A stretch of DNA of 64,000 nucleotides from Streptomyces exfoliatus (lineage in GTDB: Bacteria; Actinomycetota; Actinomycetes; Streptomycetales; Streptomycetaceae). Within the stretch, counting starts at the first letter, position 1. Every line of letters starts with the position of its first letter. The stretch spans positions 4,025-68,024 of the forward strand of contig NZ_JNZP01000030.1 of assembly GCF_000725545.1 (NCBI RefSeq), written 5' to 3'. A program made the position numbers and the translations under genes. Of this stretch, positions 10,100 through 18,222 are shown one piece after another. The notes below the pieces were generated by a model, which made no database searches, was not told the DNA's origin, and was given only the letters and a program-made list of their open reading frames with translations.

Positions 10100-10210
10100 T
10101 AGGTGGCGGGCGATTCCCCGCCGTTGCCCGCCGATGTCCGTCCCGTTACCGGAAACTCACCCCGGGGTTCCGTCGGAAAGGGGGCTCCGGCCCTGTGCGA
10201 GGATCGCGGA

Positions 10211-10897
10211 GTGAGTACGTCTGCCAGCAGAAGAGTCGGTCGCCCCCGGGCCCAGGAGCGCCCCGTCAGCGGCCTCGCACCGCGCGAGGAAGTCCTGGCC
10301 GCCGCGGCCGAGCTGTTCACCACCCGCGGCTACACGGCCACCTCGACGCGGACCATCGCCGAGGGCGCGGGGATGCGGCAGGCGTCCCTCTACCACTACT
10401 TCGACGGCAAGGAGGCGATCCTCGCGGAGCTGCTGGAAGGAACGGTTCGCCCCTCGCTCGACACGGCACGTCTGCTCGTGGCGCGAACGGAGGCGGCGCC
10501 GGAGGCGCGCCTGTGGGCGCTGTGCCACTCCGACGCCACCCTGTTGTGCGGCGGTCCGCACAACCTCGGGGCGCTCTACCTGCTGCCGGAGGTGCGGACG
10601 GAGGGCTTCGCCGTCTTCCACCGGGTACGGGCGGAACTCAAGTCCTGTTACGCCGAGTTGCTGGCCGCCACGGAGTCGGGAGCGGGGCTCGGCCCCGAGG
10701 ACCTGGTCCTCCGCGCGGACCTCGTCTTCGGTCTCACCGAGAGCGTGATCCTCATCCGGCGGGCAGAGCCCGGCCGCGACCCGTCGACCCTCGCGACGGC
10801 GACCGCCGACGCTGCGCTCCGGGTGGCGGGCGTGGCGCAGCGGTCCGTGTCACGGCTGCGCCGCGAGGGGCAGAGTCTCCTCGCGGCGGGCAACTGA
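10211..10897 (+). CDS. TetR-family repressor of the urea/guanidine carboxylase regulon
   Basis: 228 residues. The N-terminal helix-turn-helix is clear: REEVLAAAAELFTTRGYTATSTRTIAEGAGMRQASLYHYFDGKEAILAEL spans about residues 22-71, where TATSTRTIAEGAG and SLYHYFDGKEAI are the TetR signature segments. The remainder is a ligand-binding helical domain. I chose GTG 10211 (VSTSASRRVGRPRAQ) because the preceding 36 in-frame residues look non-coding and overlap the operator side; AGGA lies about ten bases upstream. It is divergent from the operon and convergent with the permease, and a shared palindrome in front of both suggests it is the local regulator. The effector is unknown: guanidine, urea or allophanate are candidates. 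Confidence 0.9.
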   Translation: MSTSASRRVGRPRAQERPVSGLAPREEVLAAAAELFTTRGYTATSTRTIAEGAGMRQASLYHYFDGKEAILAELLEGTVRPSLDTARLLVARTEAAPEARLWALCHSDATLLCGGPHNLGALYLLPEVRTEGFAVFHRVRAELKSCYAELLAATESGAGLGPEDLVLRADLVFGLTESVILIRRAEPGRDPSTLATATADAALRVAGVAQRSVSRLRREGQSLLAAGN

Positions 10898-10921
10898 CCG
10901 GACGTCACCGGCGGCGCGGGT

Positions 10922-12451
10922 TCAGGCCTCGACGCTCCTGCCGCGGCGGTACCGGCGGTAGGCGGCGCCCGTCGCCACGGTTCCGCCGACGATCAGGACG
11001 GTGAACCACCGGAAGTACCAGTGGCCGCCTTCCGGGTCGTACACCTCGGCCCGCGGCCACGCGAGATTGACGGTCATGAAGAGGCCGTAGCCGACCGCGA
11101 GGACGTTGACCGGAAGCCCCCAGCGGCCGAGGGAGAACAGCGGCCTGCCGAGCTCGTCGCGCGTGCCGTCGGCCGGCGGCGGCCACTGGCCCCGGAGCCG
11201 CCTGACCAGCATGGGCCCCGTGACCATCGCGTACGCCAGGTACACCATCGCGATGCAACTGGTGCCGATGGCGACGAACGCCTGCGGCGAGGCGAGGTTG
11301 AGCAGGAGCAGCAGACCCGCGCCGACGCCGGCCACCACGGCGGCGGTGCCGGGCATCCCGGTGCGCTGGGGGACCCTCGCCAGCCGCGCCGAGCGCGGCA
11401 GGGCGCCGTCGCGGGCTATGGAGAAGAGCATGCGGGTCGCCGAGGTCTGGATCGCCAGCGTGGCCGCGCAGATCGCCACCGCCACGTCGGCGAGCAGAAC
11501 CCTGCCGAGGCCGTCGCCGAGGGTGCTGGTGAGCACGTACCCCAGGCCCTCCGTCGCCAGCCTGCCGTCGGTGAGGCTGGGGGCGGCGAGCAGCCCGCCG
11601 AGGAGCAGCAGTCCGCCGCAGACTCCCGAGGTGGTCAGCGCGCTCAGCGTCGTGCGCGGCGCCGTGCGGCGGGGGTTGACGGTCTCCTCGCTCATCTCGC
11701 TCGCGCTCTCGAACCCGATGAGGACGTACGCGGCGGTGAACGAGCCCACCAGGAGCGCCGTGATCGGACCGCCCTCGCCGCCGGTGTGCAGGGTGATGCC
11801 GGGGTCCCGCTCGGCGTGGGTGGCGAGGAGGGTGACGATCAGGGCGACGCCCGCGATCTCGGCCGTGACGCCGATCGTGTTGACCGCCGACAGGGCGCGG
11901 TTGTCGAGGACGTTGAGCAGCGTGGTGAAGGCGAGGAGGATCAGGCCCAGGACGGCGGCGTTGGCGGCGCCGCTGGTCGACGTGGGAGACGGGTCGCCGC
12001 CCAGGAGCTGGAACCCGGACCAGACGGCGGGCAACACGACCTGGAGTGCGAGGGCCGCGGCCGCCACCACCACGATCCGCCCGGTCACCATGATCCAGCC
12101 CGCGTACCAGCCGAAGCCCGGCGTGCCGAGCCTGCTCGCCCACTGGTAGATAGCCCCGGCGATGGGCAGCCGCGCGGCGAGTTCGGCGAAGCAGGCGGCG
12201 ACGAGCAGCTGCCCGGCGAGAACGGCGGGCCAGGTCCAGAAGAAGAGCGGCCCGCCGAAGGAGTAGCCGAGGGCGAAGAACTGGAAGACCGTGGTCAGGA
12301 CGGAGATGAAGGAGAACCCGGCGGCGAAGGACGCGTACCGCCCCATCCGGCGCCGCAGCTGCTGGTCGTAACCGAAGGCGGCGAGCGAACCGCCTTCCGT
12401 GGGGCCGGGCGGTGGGGTCGCCGGGGGAGTGGGGTCGGTGGTCACGGTCAT
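10922..12451 (-). CDS. APC-superfamily permease of the urea/guanidine carboxylase system
   Basis: 509 residues with about 12 hydrophobic segments and the amino-acid/GABA permease look: FGYDQQLRRRMGRYASFAAGFSFISV near the N-terminus and GFESASEMSEETVNPRRTAPR in the central loop, typical of the permeases genetically linked to urea carboxylases. Probable role: uptake of the nitrogen compound handled by the operon. The start ATG 12451 (MTVTTDPTPP) has AGGGGA about eight bases upstream; the 29 codons upstream in frame include the operator and are not coding. It converges with the TetR gene. The palindrome 34 bases before the start ties its expression to the carboxylase operon. Confidence 0.9.
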   Translation of the reverse strand: MTVTTDPTPPATPPPGPTEGGSLAAFGYDQQLRRRMGRYASFAAGFSFISVLTTVFQFFALGYSFGGPLFFWTWPAVLAGQLLVAACFAELAARLPIAGAIYQWASRLGTPGFGWYAGWIMVTGRIVVVAAAALALQVVLPAVWSGFQLLGGDPSPTSTSGAANAAVLGLILLAFTTLLNVLDNRALSAVNTIGVTAEIAGVALIVTLLATHAERDPGITLHTGGEGGPITALLVGSFTAAYVLIGFESASEMSEETVNPRRTAPRTTLSALTTSGVCGGLLLLGGLLAAPSLTDGRLATEGLGYVLTSTLGDGLGRVLLADVAVAICAATLAIQTSATRMLFSIARDGALPRSARLARVPQRTGMPGTAAVVAGVGAGLLLLLNLASPQAFVAIGTSCIAMVYLAYAMVTGPMLVRRLRGQWPPPADGTRDELGRPLFSLGRWGLPVNVLAVGYGLFMTVNLAWPRAEVYDPEGGHWYFRWFTVLIVGGTVATGAAYRRYRRGRSVEA

Positions 12452-12484
12452 GGCTGTCCCCTGTCGCGAGAGGTGCTCCTGCGA

Positions 12485-12506
12485 ATTCCTGTCGTTCGAC
12501 AGAAAT
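12485..12506. promoter_or_regulatory. TetR operator of the permease gene (22-bp near-palindrome)
   Basis: ATTCCTGTCG-TT-CGACAGAAAT, identical to the 10078 operator except for one arm base and the central dinucleotide. It lies 34 bases upstream of the permease start. The match across 2.4 kb is the main sign that operon and permease form one regulon. Confidence 0.85.
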
Positions 12507-12606
12507 AGGGACGGTCGGTTTCCGACGCGTATCGCCACGGTGTCCCGGCCGTAAGTGAGTCCTCTCGTCCGGCCCTGACGGGAGGAAGGAGAGCCGTGCG
12601 GCTCCC

Positions 12607-12936
12607 TCAGTCGGGAACCGGCTCGGTCTCGGGGTACGGGCTGAGCATCGTGTCGAAGTAGCCCTCCGGGGCTTCCTCCAGGTAGGTCGACAGGTTCTCC
12701 AGGAAGGCGCGCAGCGGGGGTGTCGCGTTGTGCCGGTCCAGGTCTTCCTGGGAGCGCCAGACCTCGTAGAGGAAGAAGCGGCCGTCCTCGTGCTCGTGGA
12801 GGTGGTACTGCAGGTTTCCGGGCTCCCGGCGGGTGGGCTCCACGAAGGAGGAGAGGGCGCGCCGGACCTCGTCCGCGTGCTCCGCCCTGGGGCGCAGGAA
12901 ACCGTAGAGGGAGAGGGGGTGTTCCGTGTTCGTCAT
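12607..12936 (-). CDS. Putative quinol monooxygenase (ABM/YgiN-like)
   Basis: 109 residues with the antibiotic-biosynthesis-monooxygenase ferredoxin-like fold pattern: YGFLRPRAEHADEVRRAL, REPGNLQYHLHEHEDGRFFLYEVW and the following helix DLDRHNATPPLRAFL. Cofactor-free members oxidise quinols or aromatic polyketides; many others are of unknown function. It stands alone, 150 bp downstream of the permease start and on the same strand, with its own ATG 12936. The function within this neighbourhood cannot be deduced. Confidence 0.8.
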   Translation of the reverse strand: MTNTEHPLSLYGFLRPRAEHADEVRRALSSFVEPTRREPGNLQYHLHEHEDGRFFLYEVWRSQEDLDRHNATPPLRAFLENLSTYLEEAPEGYFDTMLSPYPETEPVPD

Positions 12937-13057
12937 GACCCCACGCTAAGAGCTCACACCCATGTGAGGTTCAAGCGGTTGTGACGAGCACCACATGAAG
13001 GTCGGAGGGCGCCTCGCCAGGGGCGCCCCGGCGAGCCGCACGTTCGGCTCCTCGTTC

Positions 13058-13498
13058 TCAGCGCAGCTCCTCCGCGAGACCGACGATGATGCCCTCCGGG
13101 CCGCGCACGTAGCAGAGGAGGAAGCTGTCCTCGAACCGGGCGATCTCGCCCAGGAGTTCGGCCCCGTGAGGGCGCAGCCGGGCGACGGTGTCCTCGATGT
13201 CGTCGACGGCGAACATGACCCGGTGCGTCCCCAGGATGTTGTGCGGCCGGTCGCGCGGCCCGGCACTGATCGCCTCGGGGCTGCGGTACTTCGCCAGCTC
13301 GAGCCGGCTGTGACCGTCCGGGGTCCGGACCATCGCGATGTCGCAGCGGACGCCGTCGAGTCCCGTGCACCGGTCGGCGACGAGGCCCTCGACCTGCGTC
13401 CTGCCCTCCAGCTCCATACCCAGTTCCAGGAAGAACGCGATGGCGGCCTCCATGTCGTCGACCACGATGCCGACGTTGTCCATGCGCTGGATCGCCAT
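13058..13498 (-). CDS. VOC (glyoxalase/bleomycin-resistance) family protein
   Basis: 146 residues made of two beta-alpha-beta-beta-beta units: MDNVGIVVDDMEAAIAFFLELGM opens the first and THRVMFAVDDIEDTVARLRPHGAEL the second, ending with the metal-ligand-like strand YVRGPEGIIVGLAEEL. It is likely a metal-dependent lyase, dioxygenase or a binding protein. The start ATG 13498 (MAIQRMDN) is preceded by GGGAGAG; the 39 in-frame codons further upstream lack coding character. The gene is monocistronic and divergent from the ChrB-like gene. Confidence 0.85.
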   Translation of the reverse strand: MAIQRMDNVGIVVDDMEAAIAFFLELGMELEGRTQVEGLVADRCTGLDGVRCDIAMVRTPDGHSRLELAKYRSPEAISAGPRDRPHNILGTHRVMFAVDDIEDTVARLRPHGAELLGEIARFEDSFLLCYVRGPEGIIVGLAEELR

Positions 13499-13727
13499 GC
13501 CGGTCTCTCCCTCTTCCTCGTGCCGCGGCACTCGTCCGGCGGCGCGTACACCACGACTGCCGCCGACCTTACGGTCGAGGTGCTCACGGGTACGGCACGA
13601 CACCCGGTCGGTCACGCCCCGCCCGACGGCCCGTCGAGTCCGAGACCGCTCGCGAGGCGCTCCGTGTCGAGCGGGCTGTTCGCCGCGTACGACGATGCGG
13701 CGCCTCTTCCGGTGATGTGACGCCTGC

Positions 13728-13733
13728 TACATT
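13728..13733 (+). promoter_or_regulatory. -10 hexamer of a leaderless promoter before the ChrB-like gene
   Basis: TACATT within TGCTACATTCG ends 7 bases before the GTG start, the spacing expected when transcription begins at the start codon. No Shine-Dalgarno sequence is present. The same TGCTACATTCG occurs before the CGNR gene at 16975. Confidence 0.55.
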
Positions 13734-13740
13734 CGACCGA

Positions 13741-14316
13741 GTGACAGATGTCGGGCAGGCCACACGGTGGCTGATCCTCGTGATCAGACTGCCCGCGGAC
13801 CCGTCCCGCCACCGAGTGGCCGTATGGCGGGAGTTGCGCAGGATCGGAGCCCTCTCGCTGGGGCAGGGCATCTGGGCCGTACCGGAGGTGCCGGTCTTCG
13901 CGGACGGCGTACGGCGCGCCCTCGAACTCACCGACGGCGCCGGCGGCCAGGGCCTGACGCTCCAGGCCTCCGGCCGTACCGCCGAGGACGCGGCCCGGTT
14001 CCGGGAGATGTTCGCCGCCGCCCGCTCGGCGGACTGGGCCGAGTTCCTCGCGGACTGCGGGAAGTTCGAGGCGGAGATCGCCAAGGAGATCCGCATCGCC
14101 ACGTTCACCCTGGCCGAGCTGGAGGAAGAGGAACAGAGCCTGGCACGGCTGCGGCGCCGGCACCGGGACCTGACCGCCCGGGACGTCTTCGGCGCCCCCG
14201 AGGCCGCCGAGGCGGCGATACGGCTCAAGTGGTGCGCGGCCGTCTGCGAGGACTACGCCGAGCGCGTCTTCGCCGCCCTCCACGCGCTCCCCACGAGTGA
14301 CGAGGAGACGCCATGA
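13741..14316 (+). CDS. ChrB-type chromate-resistance regulator-like protein
   Basis: 191 residues. RWLILVIRLPADPSRHRVAVWRELRRIGA-(L)SLGQGIWAVP is the N-terminal ChrB signature; the C-terminal half is helical and charged (LAELEEEEQSLARLRRRHRDLTARD). ChrB proteins sense or modify the response to chromate in proteobacteria, but ChrB-N proteins paired with MFS transporters in actinobacteria are not characterised. Start GTG 13741 (VTDVGQATRW), probably leaderless. The stop overlaps the MFS start by 4 bases (ATGA), so the two proteins are made together. Confidence 0.8.
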   Translation: MTDVGQATRWLILVIRLPADPSRHRVAVWRELRRIGALSLGQGIWAVPEVPVFADGVRRALELTDGAGGQGLTLQASGRTAEDAARFREMFAAARSADWAEFLADCGKFEAEIAKEIRIATFTLAELEEEEQSLARLRRRHRDLTARDVFGAPEAAEAAIRLKWCAAVCEDYAERVFAALHALPTSDEETP

Positions 14317-15503
14317 GCACCGCGCCCATAGCCCCGGCCGCCCCGCGCTCGGCCATGTGGCCGTTGTACGCCGCAGGGTTCACCACCGCCTTCGGCGCCC
14401 ACGGCATCGCCGCCAACCTCGGCGGCTTCTCCGAGGACGCCGTCACCTCCCTCCTCGTCCTCGGAGGACTGCTCGCCCTGTACGACGGCGCCGAGGTCCT
14501 GCTCAAGCCCGTCTTCGGCTCGCTCGCCGACCGGATCGGCGGCAAGCCGGTCCTGCTCGGAGGCCTGATCGCCTTCGCCGCCGCGTCCACGCTGTACGCG
14601 ATCGCCGACAGCCCCGGCTGGCTGTGGGCGGCCCGTCTCGGCCAGGGCGCCGCCGCCTCCGCGTTCTCGCCCTCGGCCTCCGCGCTCGTCGCCCGCCTCA
14701 ACCCGGCGGCCAAGCGGGGCCGCGCCTTCGGCAGTTACGGCTTCTACAAGTCCATCGGCTACACCCTCGGCCCGCTCCTCGGCGGCGTCCTCGTCTGGGC
14801 GGGCGGCCTGCGCCTGCTGTTCACGGTCATGGCCCTGTGCGCGGCCGCCGTCGCCGTGTGGGCGGCACTCGCCGTGCCCGTCGTGCCGCCGCTGCCCCGC
14901 AAGCGGCAGACGGTCGCCGACCTCGCACGCCGCCTGGCGGACCGCTCCTTCCTCGCCCCGACCGCCGCCCTCGCCGCCGCCACCGCCGCGCTCTCCGTGG
15001 GCGTCGGCTTCCTGCCCGTGTCGGGAGCCGCCGCCGGCCTCGGCACCGTGGCCACCGGTGCCGCCGTCTCCGTCCTCGCCGCGACCGCCGCCGTCGTCCA
15101 GCCCACGGCGGGCCGCGCCCTGGACGCCGGACGCCTGACCACCCGTACGGGACTGCTCACCGGCCTGTTCGTCACCGCGGCGGGTCTCGCCGCCGCGATG
15201 TTCCCCGGCCTGGCCGGGGTCCTCCTGGCCGCCGCCCTCATCGGCACCGGCACCGGACTGATCACCCCGCTCGGCTTCGCGGCCCTCGCGGCCTCCACGC
15301 CGGAGGAACGGATGGGCCAGACCATGGGCTCGGCCGAACTCGGCCGCGAACTCGGCGACGCGGGCGGCCCCCTCCTCGTCGCCGGCGTCGCCACCTTCGC
15401 GACCCTCACCACCGGTTACGCGGCCCTCGCCGCCCTGCTGGCCGCGGGTCCGCTGCTGGCCCTGGCGCTCCGCCCGCGAGCGGCGGAGCGAGCGGCGGAG
15501 TAG
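14313..15503 (+). CDS. MFS transporter, partner of the ChrB-like protein
   Basis: 396 residues with about 12 hydrophobic segments. The loop between helices 2 and 3 reads KPVFGSLADRIGGKPV, matching the MFS motif GxLaDRxGrkpv, and RAFGSYGFYKSIGYTLGPLLGG is the motif-C-like antiporter region of helix 5, so proton-driven efflux is likely. It overlaps the ChrB-like gene by 4 bases. Genes of this pairing often annotate as chromate or drug efflux; the substrate is unknown. Confidence 0.85.
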   Translation: MSTAPIAPAAPRSAMWPLYAAGFTTAFGAHGIAANLGGFSEDAVTSLLVLGGLLALYDGAEVLLKPVFGSLADRIGGKPVLLGGLIAFAAASTLYAIADSPGWLWAARLGQGAAASAFSPSASALVARLNPAAKRGRAFGSYGFYKSIGYTLGPLLGGVLVWAGGLRLLFTVMALCAAAVAVWAALAVPVVPPLPRKRQTVADLARRLADRSFLAPTAALAAATAALSVGVGFLPVSGAAAGLGTVATGAAVSVLAATAAVVQPTAGRALDAGRLTTRTGLLTGLFVTAAGLAAAMFPGLAGVLLAAALIGTGTGLITPLGFAALAASTPEERMGQTMGSAELGRELGDAGGPLLVAGVATFATLTTGYAALAALLAAGPLLALALRPRAAERAAE

Positions 15504-15552
15504 AGGGCGGAGAGAGGATCGGGGGATCGGGGGTCGGGGGAGCGGGGGCGGC

Positions 15553-15720
15553 GTCAACGAGCCGGAATCGGCTGTGTGAGGTTCACCGGGTTGCCGTCGG
15601 GGTCCCGGATGTGGGCGACGCGCTGTCCCCAGGGCATGTCGTCGGGGAAGGTCGACCGGTCGTGTCGACCGGTGGACCCGTCCAGGACGGAGAACTCATC
15701 GGCACCGCTTCGGCGCCGAG
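15553..15720 (-). pseudogene. 3' remnant of a VOC-family gene
   Basis: The minus strand encodes a terminal VOC strand set, MPWGQRVAHIRDPDGNPVNL, then TQPIPAR and a TGA at 15553. The upstream in-frame part (EFSVLDGSTGRHDRSTF) no longer resembles the family and the frame runs into the following MFS gene. There is no start, no ribosome-binding site and about two thirds of the protein is missing. It is best read as a deletion scar next to the MFS gene. Confidence 0.6.
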
Positions 15721-16932
15721 TCAGGAAGCCTGGCGACGCGAGGACTCCCGGTCGCGACTCCGGACGGATGAGTCCGGGATCGCGAAGAAGGCCAGGGCCG
15801 CGAGGACCGCCACGCTCGCCGCGAGTGCCAGCGTGCCGGGAAGGGACCAGGCCGCGACCGGTCCCGCGACCGTCGCCCCCAGGGCGAACCCCGAGATCTT
15901 CAAGCTGGCGCCGGTGGTGAAGATCTGGCCGCGCAGGTGTTCCGGGGCCTCCCGGTGGCGGACCGCGAACAGGGCGGCCAGCTGGGGGCCTTCACCGATC
16001 CCCGCCAGGAGTACGGCCACGACGAGCACCACGGGCCGGTCCCACGCGGCCAGGGCCACCGCGGCGGCCTGGACGAGGACGCTGGCCCAGATGATCGTGT
16101 CGGGGGAGACCGAACGCGCGAACCGGGCGAGTACGGCGGTGGCCACCAGGGCGGAGACCGCCGCGCAGGAGAGCAGCACCGCGCCGAGGCCGGCGCCGCC
16201 CAGGACACGTACTCCCAGAACGGGGAGGCACACCGTCAGCATGCCCTGGGCGACGCAGGAGACGACCGAGGCGACGGTCGCCCGGGCCAACGCCGGCCGT
16301 CCGGCGATGAACCGCATTCCGGCGGCGAGGTCGCTGATCACCGAGGTCGTCCGCGCGCGCCGCGCCAGAGCGGGACGAGCGGGCAGCAGCCACGCGAACG
16401 GCAGCGCCGAGGCGATGAGCATCGCGGAGACCACCACGGCCGCCGGGGCTCCCAGCACCTCCGCCACTGTGCCGGCGAGAGCCGGACCGGCCAGACCCGC
16501 CACCCCGAACGTCATGGTGTCGAGCGCGTTCGCCCGGGGCAGACGGTCCCCCCGCGCCACATCGGTGAGCCGGGCCGACCACCCGCCCGACAGGGCCGGT
16601 CCCGACAGTCCCGTCACCACCGCGATCAGGAGCGTGACCGCGAACGGCAGGCGGTCGAGCCCCAGGACGATCGCCCCCAGCCCTGCCGCGTACAGGACGA
16701 GGGCGGCGGCCAGCAGGCTTCCCGGCCGGCCCGCTCTGTCGAGGAGCGCCCCGAGCACCGGCCCTCCGACCGCGGCGGAGACCGTGATCCCCGCGAGCAG
16801 CGCCGACGCCTCGACGGTCGACCCTGTCAGGGCGAACCCCGCAAGGAGCAGCGCCGGGCCCGACATCTCGTCCCCGGCGCGGGCTGCCGTGGCTCCGGCG
16901 AGATAGAGGCGGAGCGGGTAACGCTTTCTCAT
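15721..16932 (-). CDS. MFS transporter
   Basis: 403 residues with 12 predicted transmembrane segments: GAATAARAGDEMSGPALLLAGF opens helix 1, and GPVLGALLDRAGRPGSLLAAAL is the conserved loop 2-3 motif (here LDRAGRP). A second half-motif, PEHLRGQIFTTGASLKISG, occurs before helix 11. The layout resembles actinobacterial drug exporters; the substrate is unknown. I took ATG 16932 (MRKRYPLRL) as the start because the basic N-terminus leads straight into helix 1; longer frames to 17400 cross the divergent CGNR gene. Its 5' region holds a GTTAC/GTAAC palindrome shared with that gene. Confidence 0.85.
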   Translation of the reverse strand: MRKRYPLRLYLAGATAARAGDEMSGPALLLAGFALTGSTVEASALLAGITVSAAVGGPVLGALLDRAGRPGSLLAAALVLYAAGLGAIVLGLDRLPFAVTLLIAVVTGLSGPALSGGWSARLTDVARGDRLPRANALDTMTFGVAGLAGPALAGTVAEVLGAPAAVVVSAMLIASALPFAWLLPARPALARRARTTSVISDLAAGMRFIAGRPALARATVASVVSCVAQGMLTVCLPVLGVRVLGGAGLGAVLLSCAAVSALVATAVLARFARSVSPDTIIWASVLVQAAAVALAAWDRPVVLVVAVLLAGIGEGPQLAALFAVRHREAPEHLRGQIFTTGASLKISGFALGATVAGPVAAWSLPGTLALAASVAVLAALAFFAIPDSSVRSRDRESSRRQAS

Positions 16933-16941
16933 CAGCGAGAC

Positions 16942-16955
16942 GTTACGGAGGTAAC
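16942..16955. promoter_or_regulatory. Candidate operator between the MFS and CGNR genes
   Basis: A perfect GTTAC-ggag-GTAAC inverted repeat 10 bases from the MFS start. It overlaps the expected -35 zone of the divergent CGNR promoter. The regulator is unknown; the CGNR protein itself is the nearest candidate. Confidence 0.4.
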
Positions 16956-16974
16956 TCAAAAGTGAGCAAGATGC

Positions 16975-16980
16975 TACATT
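16975..16980 (+). promoter_or_regulatory. -10 hexamer of a leaderless promoter before the CGNR gene
   Basis: TACATT in TGCTACATTCG, 6 bases before GTG 16987, with no Shine-Dalgarno sequence. Same 11-mer and same geometry as at 13728. Confidence 0.55.
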
Positions 16981-16986
16981 CGCCGG

Positions 16987-17553
16987 GTGCCTTCCCCCAG
17001 CGACCACGGATCCTCCCAGTACTCCGTGCTGACCACGGCGCGGCGGACCGCCGCCCTCGTCAACGCACTCGCCGACGACCGCCCCGCCCCGGCCGACGTC
17101 GCCGACGTGCTCCGCGCCTACGGTGAGCCGGACCCCGTCGAGCTCACCACCACCGATGTCGCCGCGATGCGTACCGCCGCCTCGCTCCTGCGAGAGGTCT
17201 TCGCCGCCGAGGACGCCGACGGCGCCGCGACCACCCTCAACCGCCTCCTCCGGGACCACACGGGACCGCTCCGCCTCACGTCGCACGGCGGCGGAACGCC
17301 CTGGCACCCCCACCTCGACAGCGACGACGACGCCCCCTGGGACGAGTGGCTCCTCGCCTCGTCCTGCATGGCGCTGACCGTCCTCGTCTGGGACCGTCAA
17401 CGCCCGCCCGGCCGGATCTGCGCGTCACCCAGCTGCGGGAACGTCTTCATCACCCCGGGCAGCGGCCCGGAACGCCGCTACTGCTCCCGCCGATGCGCCA
17501 CCCGAGAACGAGTCGCGGCCCACCGCCGCTCCCGGGCTGTCGGGCCCCGCTGA
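16987..17553 (+). CDS. CGNR zinc-finger regulator (ABATE + zf-CGNR)
   Basis: 188 residues. An N-terminal ABATE-like helical domain (TTARRTAALVNALAD, then TTDVAAMRTAASLLREVFAAED) is followed by the zinc finger: CASPSCGNVF at about 147-156 and RRYCSRRCATRERVAAHR at about 166-183, giving four Cys ligands. Such proteins are presumed DNA-binding regulators. The gene is divergent from an MFS transporter across a small palindrome, a classic regulator-exporter arrangement. Start GTG 16987, apparently leaderless. Confidence 0.9.
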   Translation: MPSPSDHGSSQYSVLTTARRTAALVNALADDRPAPADVADVLRAYGEPDPVELTTTDVAAMRTAASLLREVFAAEDADGAATTLNRLLRDHTGPLRLTSHGGGTPWHPHLDSDDDAPWDEWLLASSCMALTVLVWDRQRPPGRICASPSCGNVFITPGSGPERRYCSRRCATRERVAAHRRSRAVGPR

Positions 17554-17628
17554 CCGGCCCTGGGCCGGAGTGATCCTGTCTGATGACGAAACCCGTTGGG
17601 CCTGCGGGGGGAATCGGTCGGTGGGGCG

Positions 17629-18150
17629 TCAGCCGATGTGCTTCCAGGTCTGGCAGCCGGAGGTCTGGAACGCCTTGTCGGTGTCGAGGACGGTGACGGT
17701 GGACGGCCCCTTGCTCGCCCCGTTGGCGATGATCTCGCCGGAGTCGCCCGTGGTGCCCTTGAGGCGGGCCCAGTAGCAGGACGAATCGGTGGGGCCGGTG
17801 CTGCGGTACGTTCCCGGCCGGACCTCCTGGCCCACCAGGAAGGTGCCGTCTCCCGGGATCTCTCGTACGGCCGTCTTCGCCGTTCCGGCCGCCTCGGGGG
17901 TCGTACGGGCGGGCGGCGGGAGCTCCGCAGGGGACTCGGTGGTGGTCGGGGAGGCGGGCGGCTGCGAGCCGGCGCTGTCGCTGCCGTTGCCGGTGCCCAC
18001 GATGCCGAGGAGGACGCCCACCGCGAGCCCGCCGAGGGCCGCGAGAGAGTGGGTGAGCACGGAACGGCGCCGGCCGCCCGTGGAGCCCTGGATCGGTTGT
18101 CCCCACTGCGGCCCCGGGGGTGGTCCCGTCGGCGTGGTGCGGTCGGTCAT
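17629..18150 (-). CDS. Membrane-anchored hypothetical protein
   Basis: 173 residues: a Pro/Gly-rich cytoplasmic start (TGPPPGPQWGQPIQGS), one membrane segment (about residues 32-52, VLTHSLAALGGLAVGVLLGIV), a Ser/Thr/Pro-rich spacer and an extracytoplasmic domain with GDGTFLVGQEVRPGTYRS, SSCYWARLKG and FQTSGCQTW. The two Cys are well placed for a disulfide. This small beta-rich domain is widespread in actinobacterial envelope proteins, with no known function. It starts at ATG 18150. No operon partner. Confidence 0.75.
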   Translation of the reverse strand: MTDRTTPTGPPPGPQWGQPIQGSTGGRRRSVLTHSLAALGGLAVGVLLGIVGTGNGSDSAGSQPPASPTTTESPAELPPPARTTPEAAGTAKTAVREIPGDGTFLVGQEVRPGTYRSTGPTDSSCYWARLKGTTGDSGEIIANGASKGPSTVTVLDTDKAFQTSGCQTWKHIG

Positions 18151-18222
18151 GGGTTCAGGGTGCGGCCGGGCGGGGCCCGCCGCACCCCGGGTGGCCGCAG
18201 GGGGCCGTCCGGGGGCCGCGGC

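Noticed and set aside
10052..10210. Possible guanidine-I (ykkC) riboswitch before the DUF1989 operon
   Set aside because: I found no conserved riboswitch blocks in this short region; the palindrome and close Shine-Dalgarno sequence explain it. A covariance-model search would settle it.
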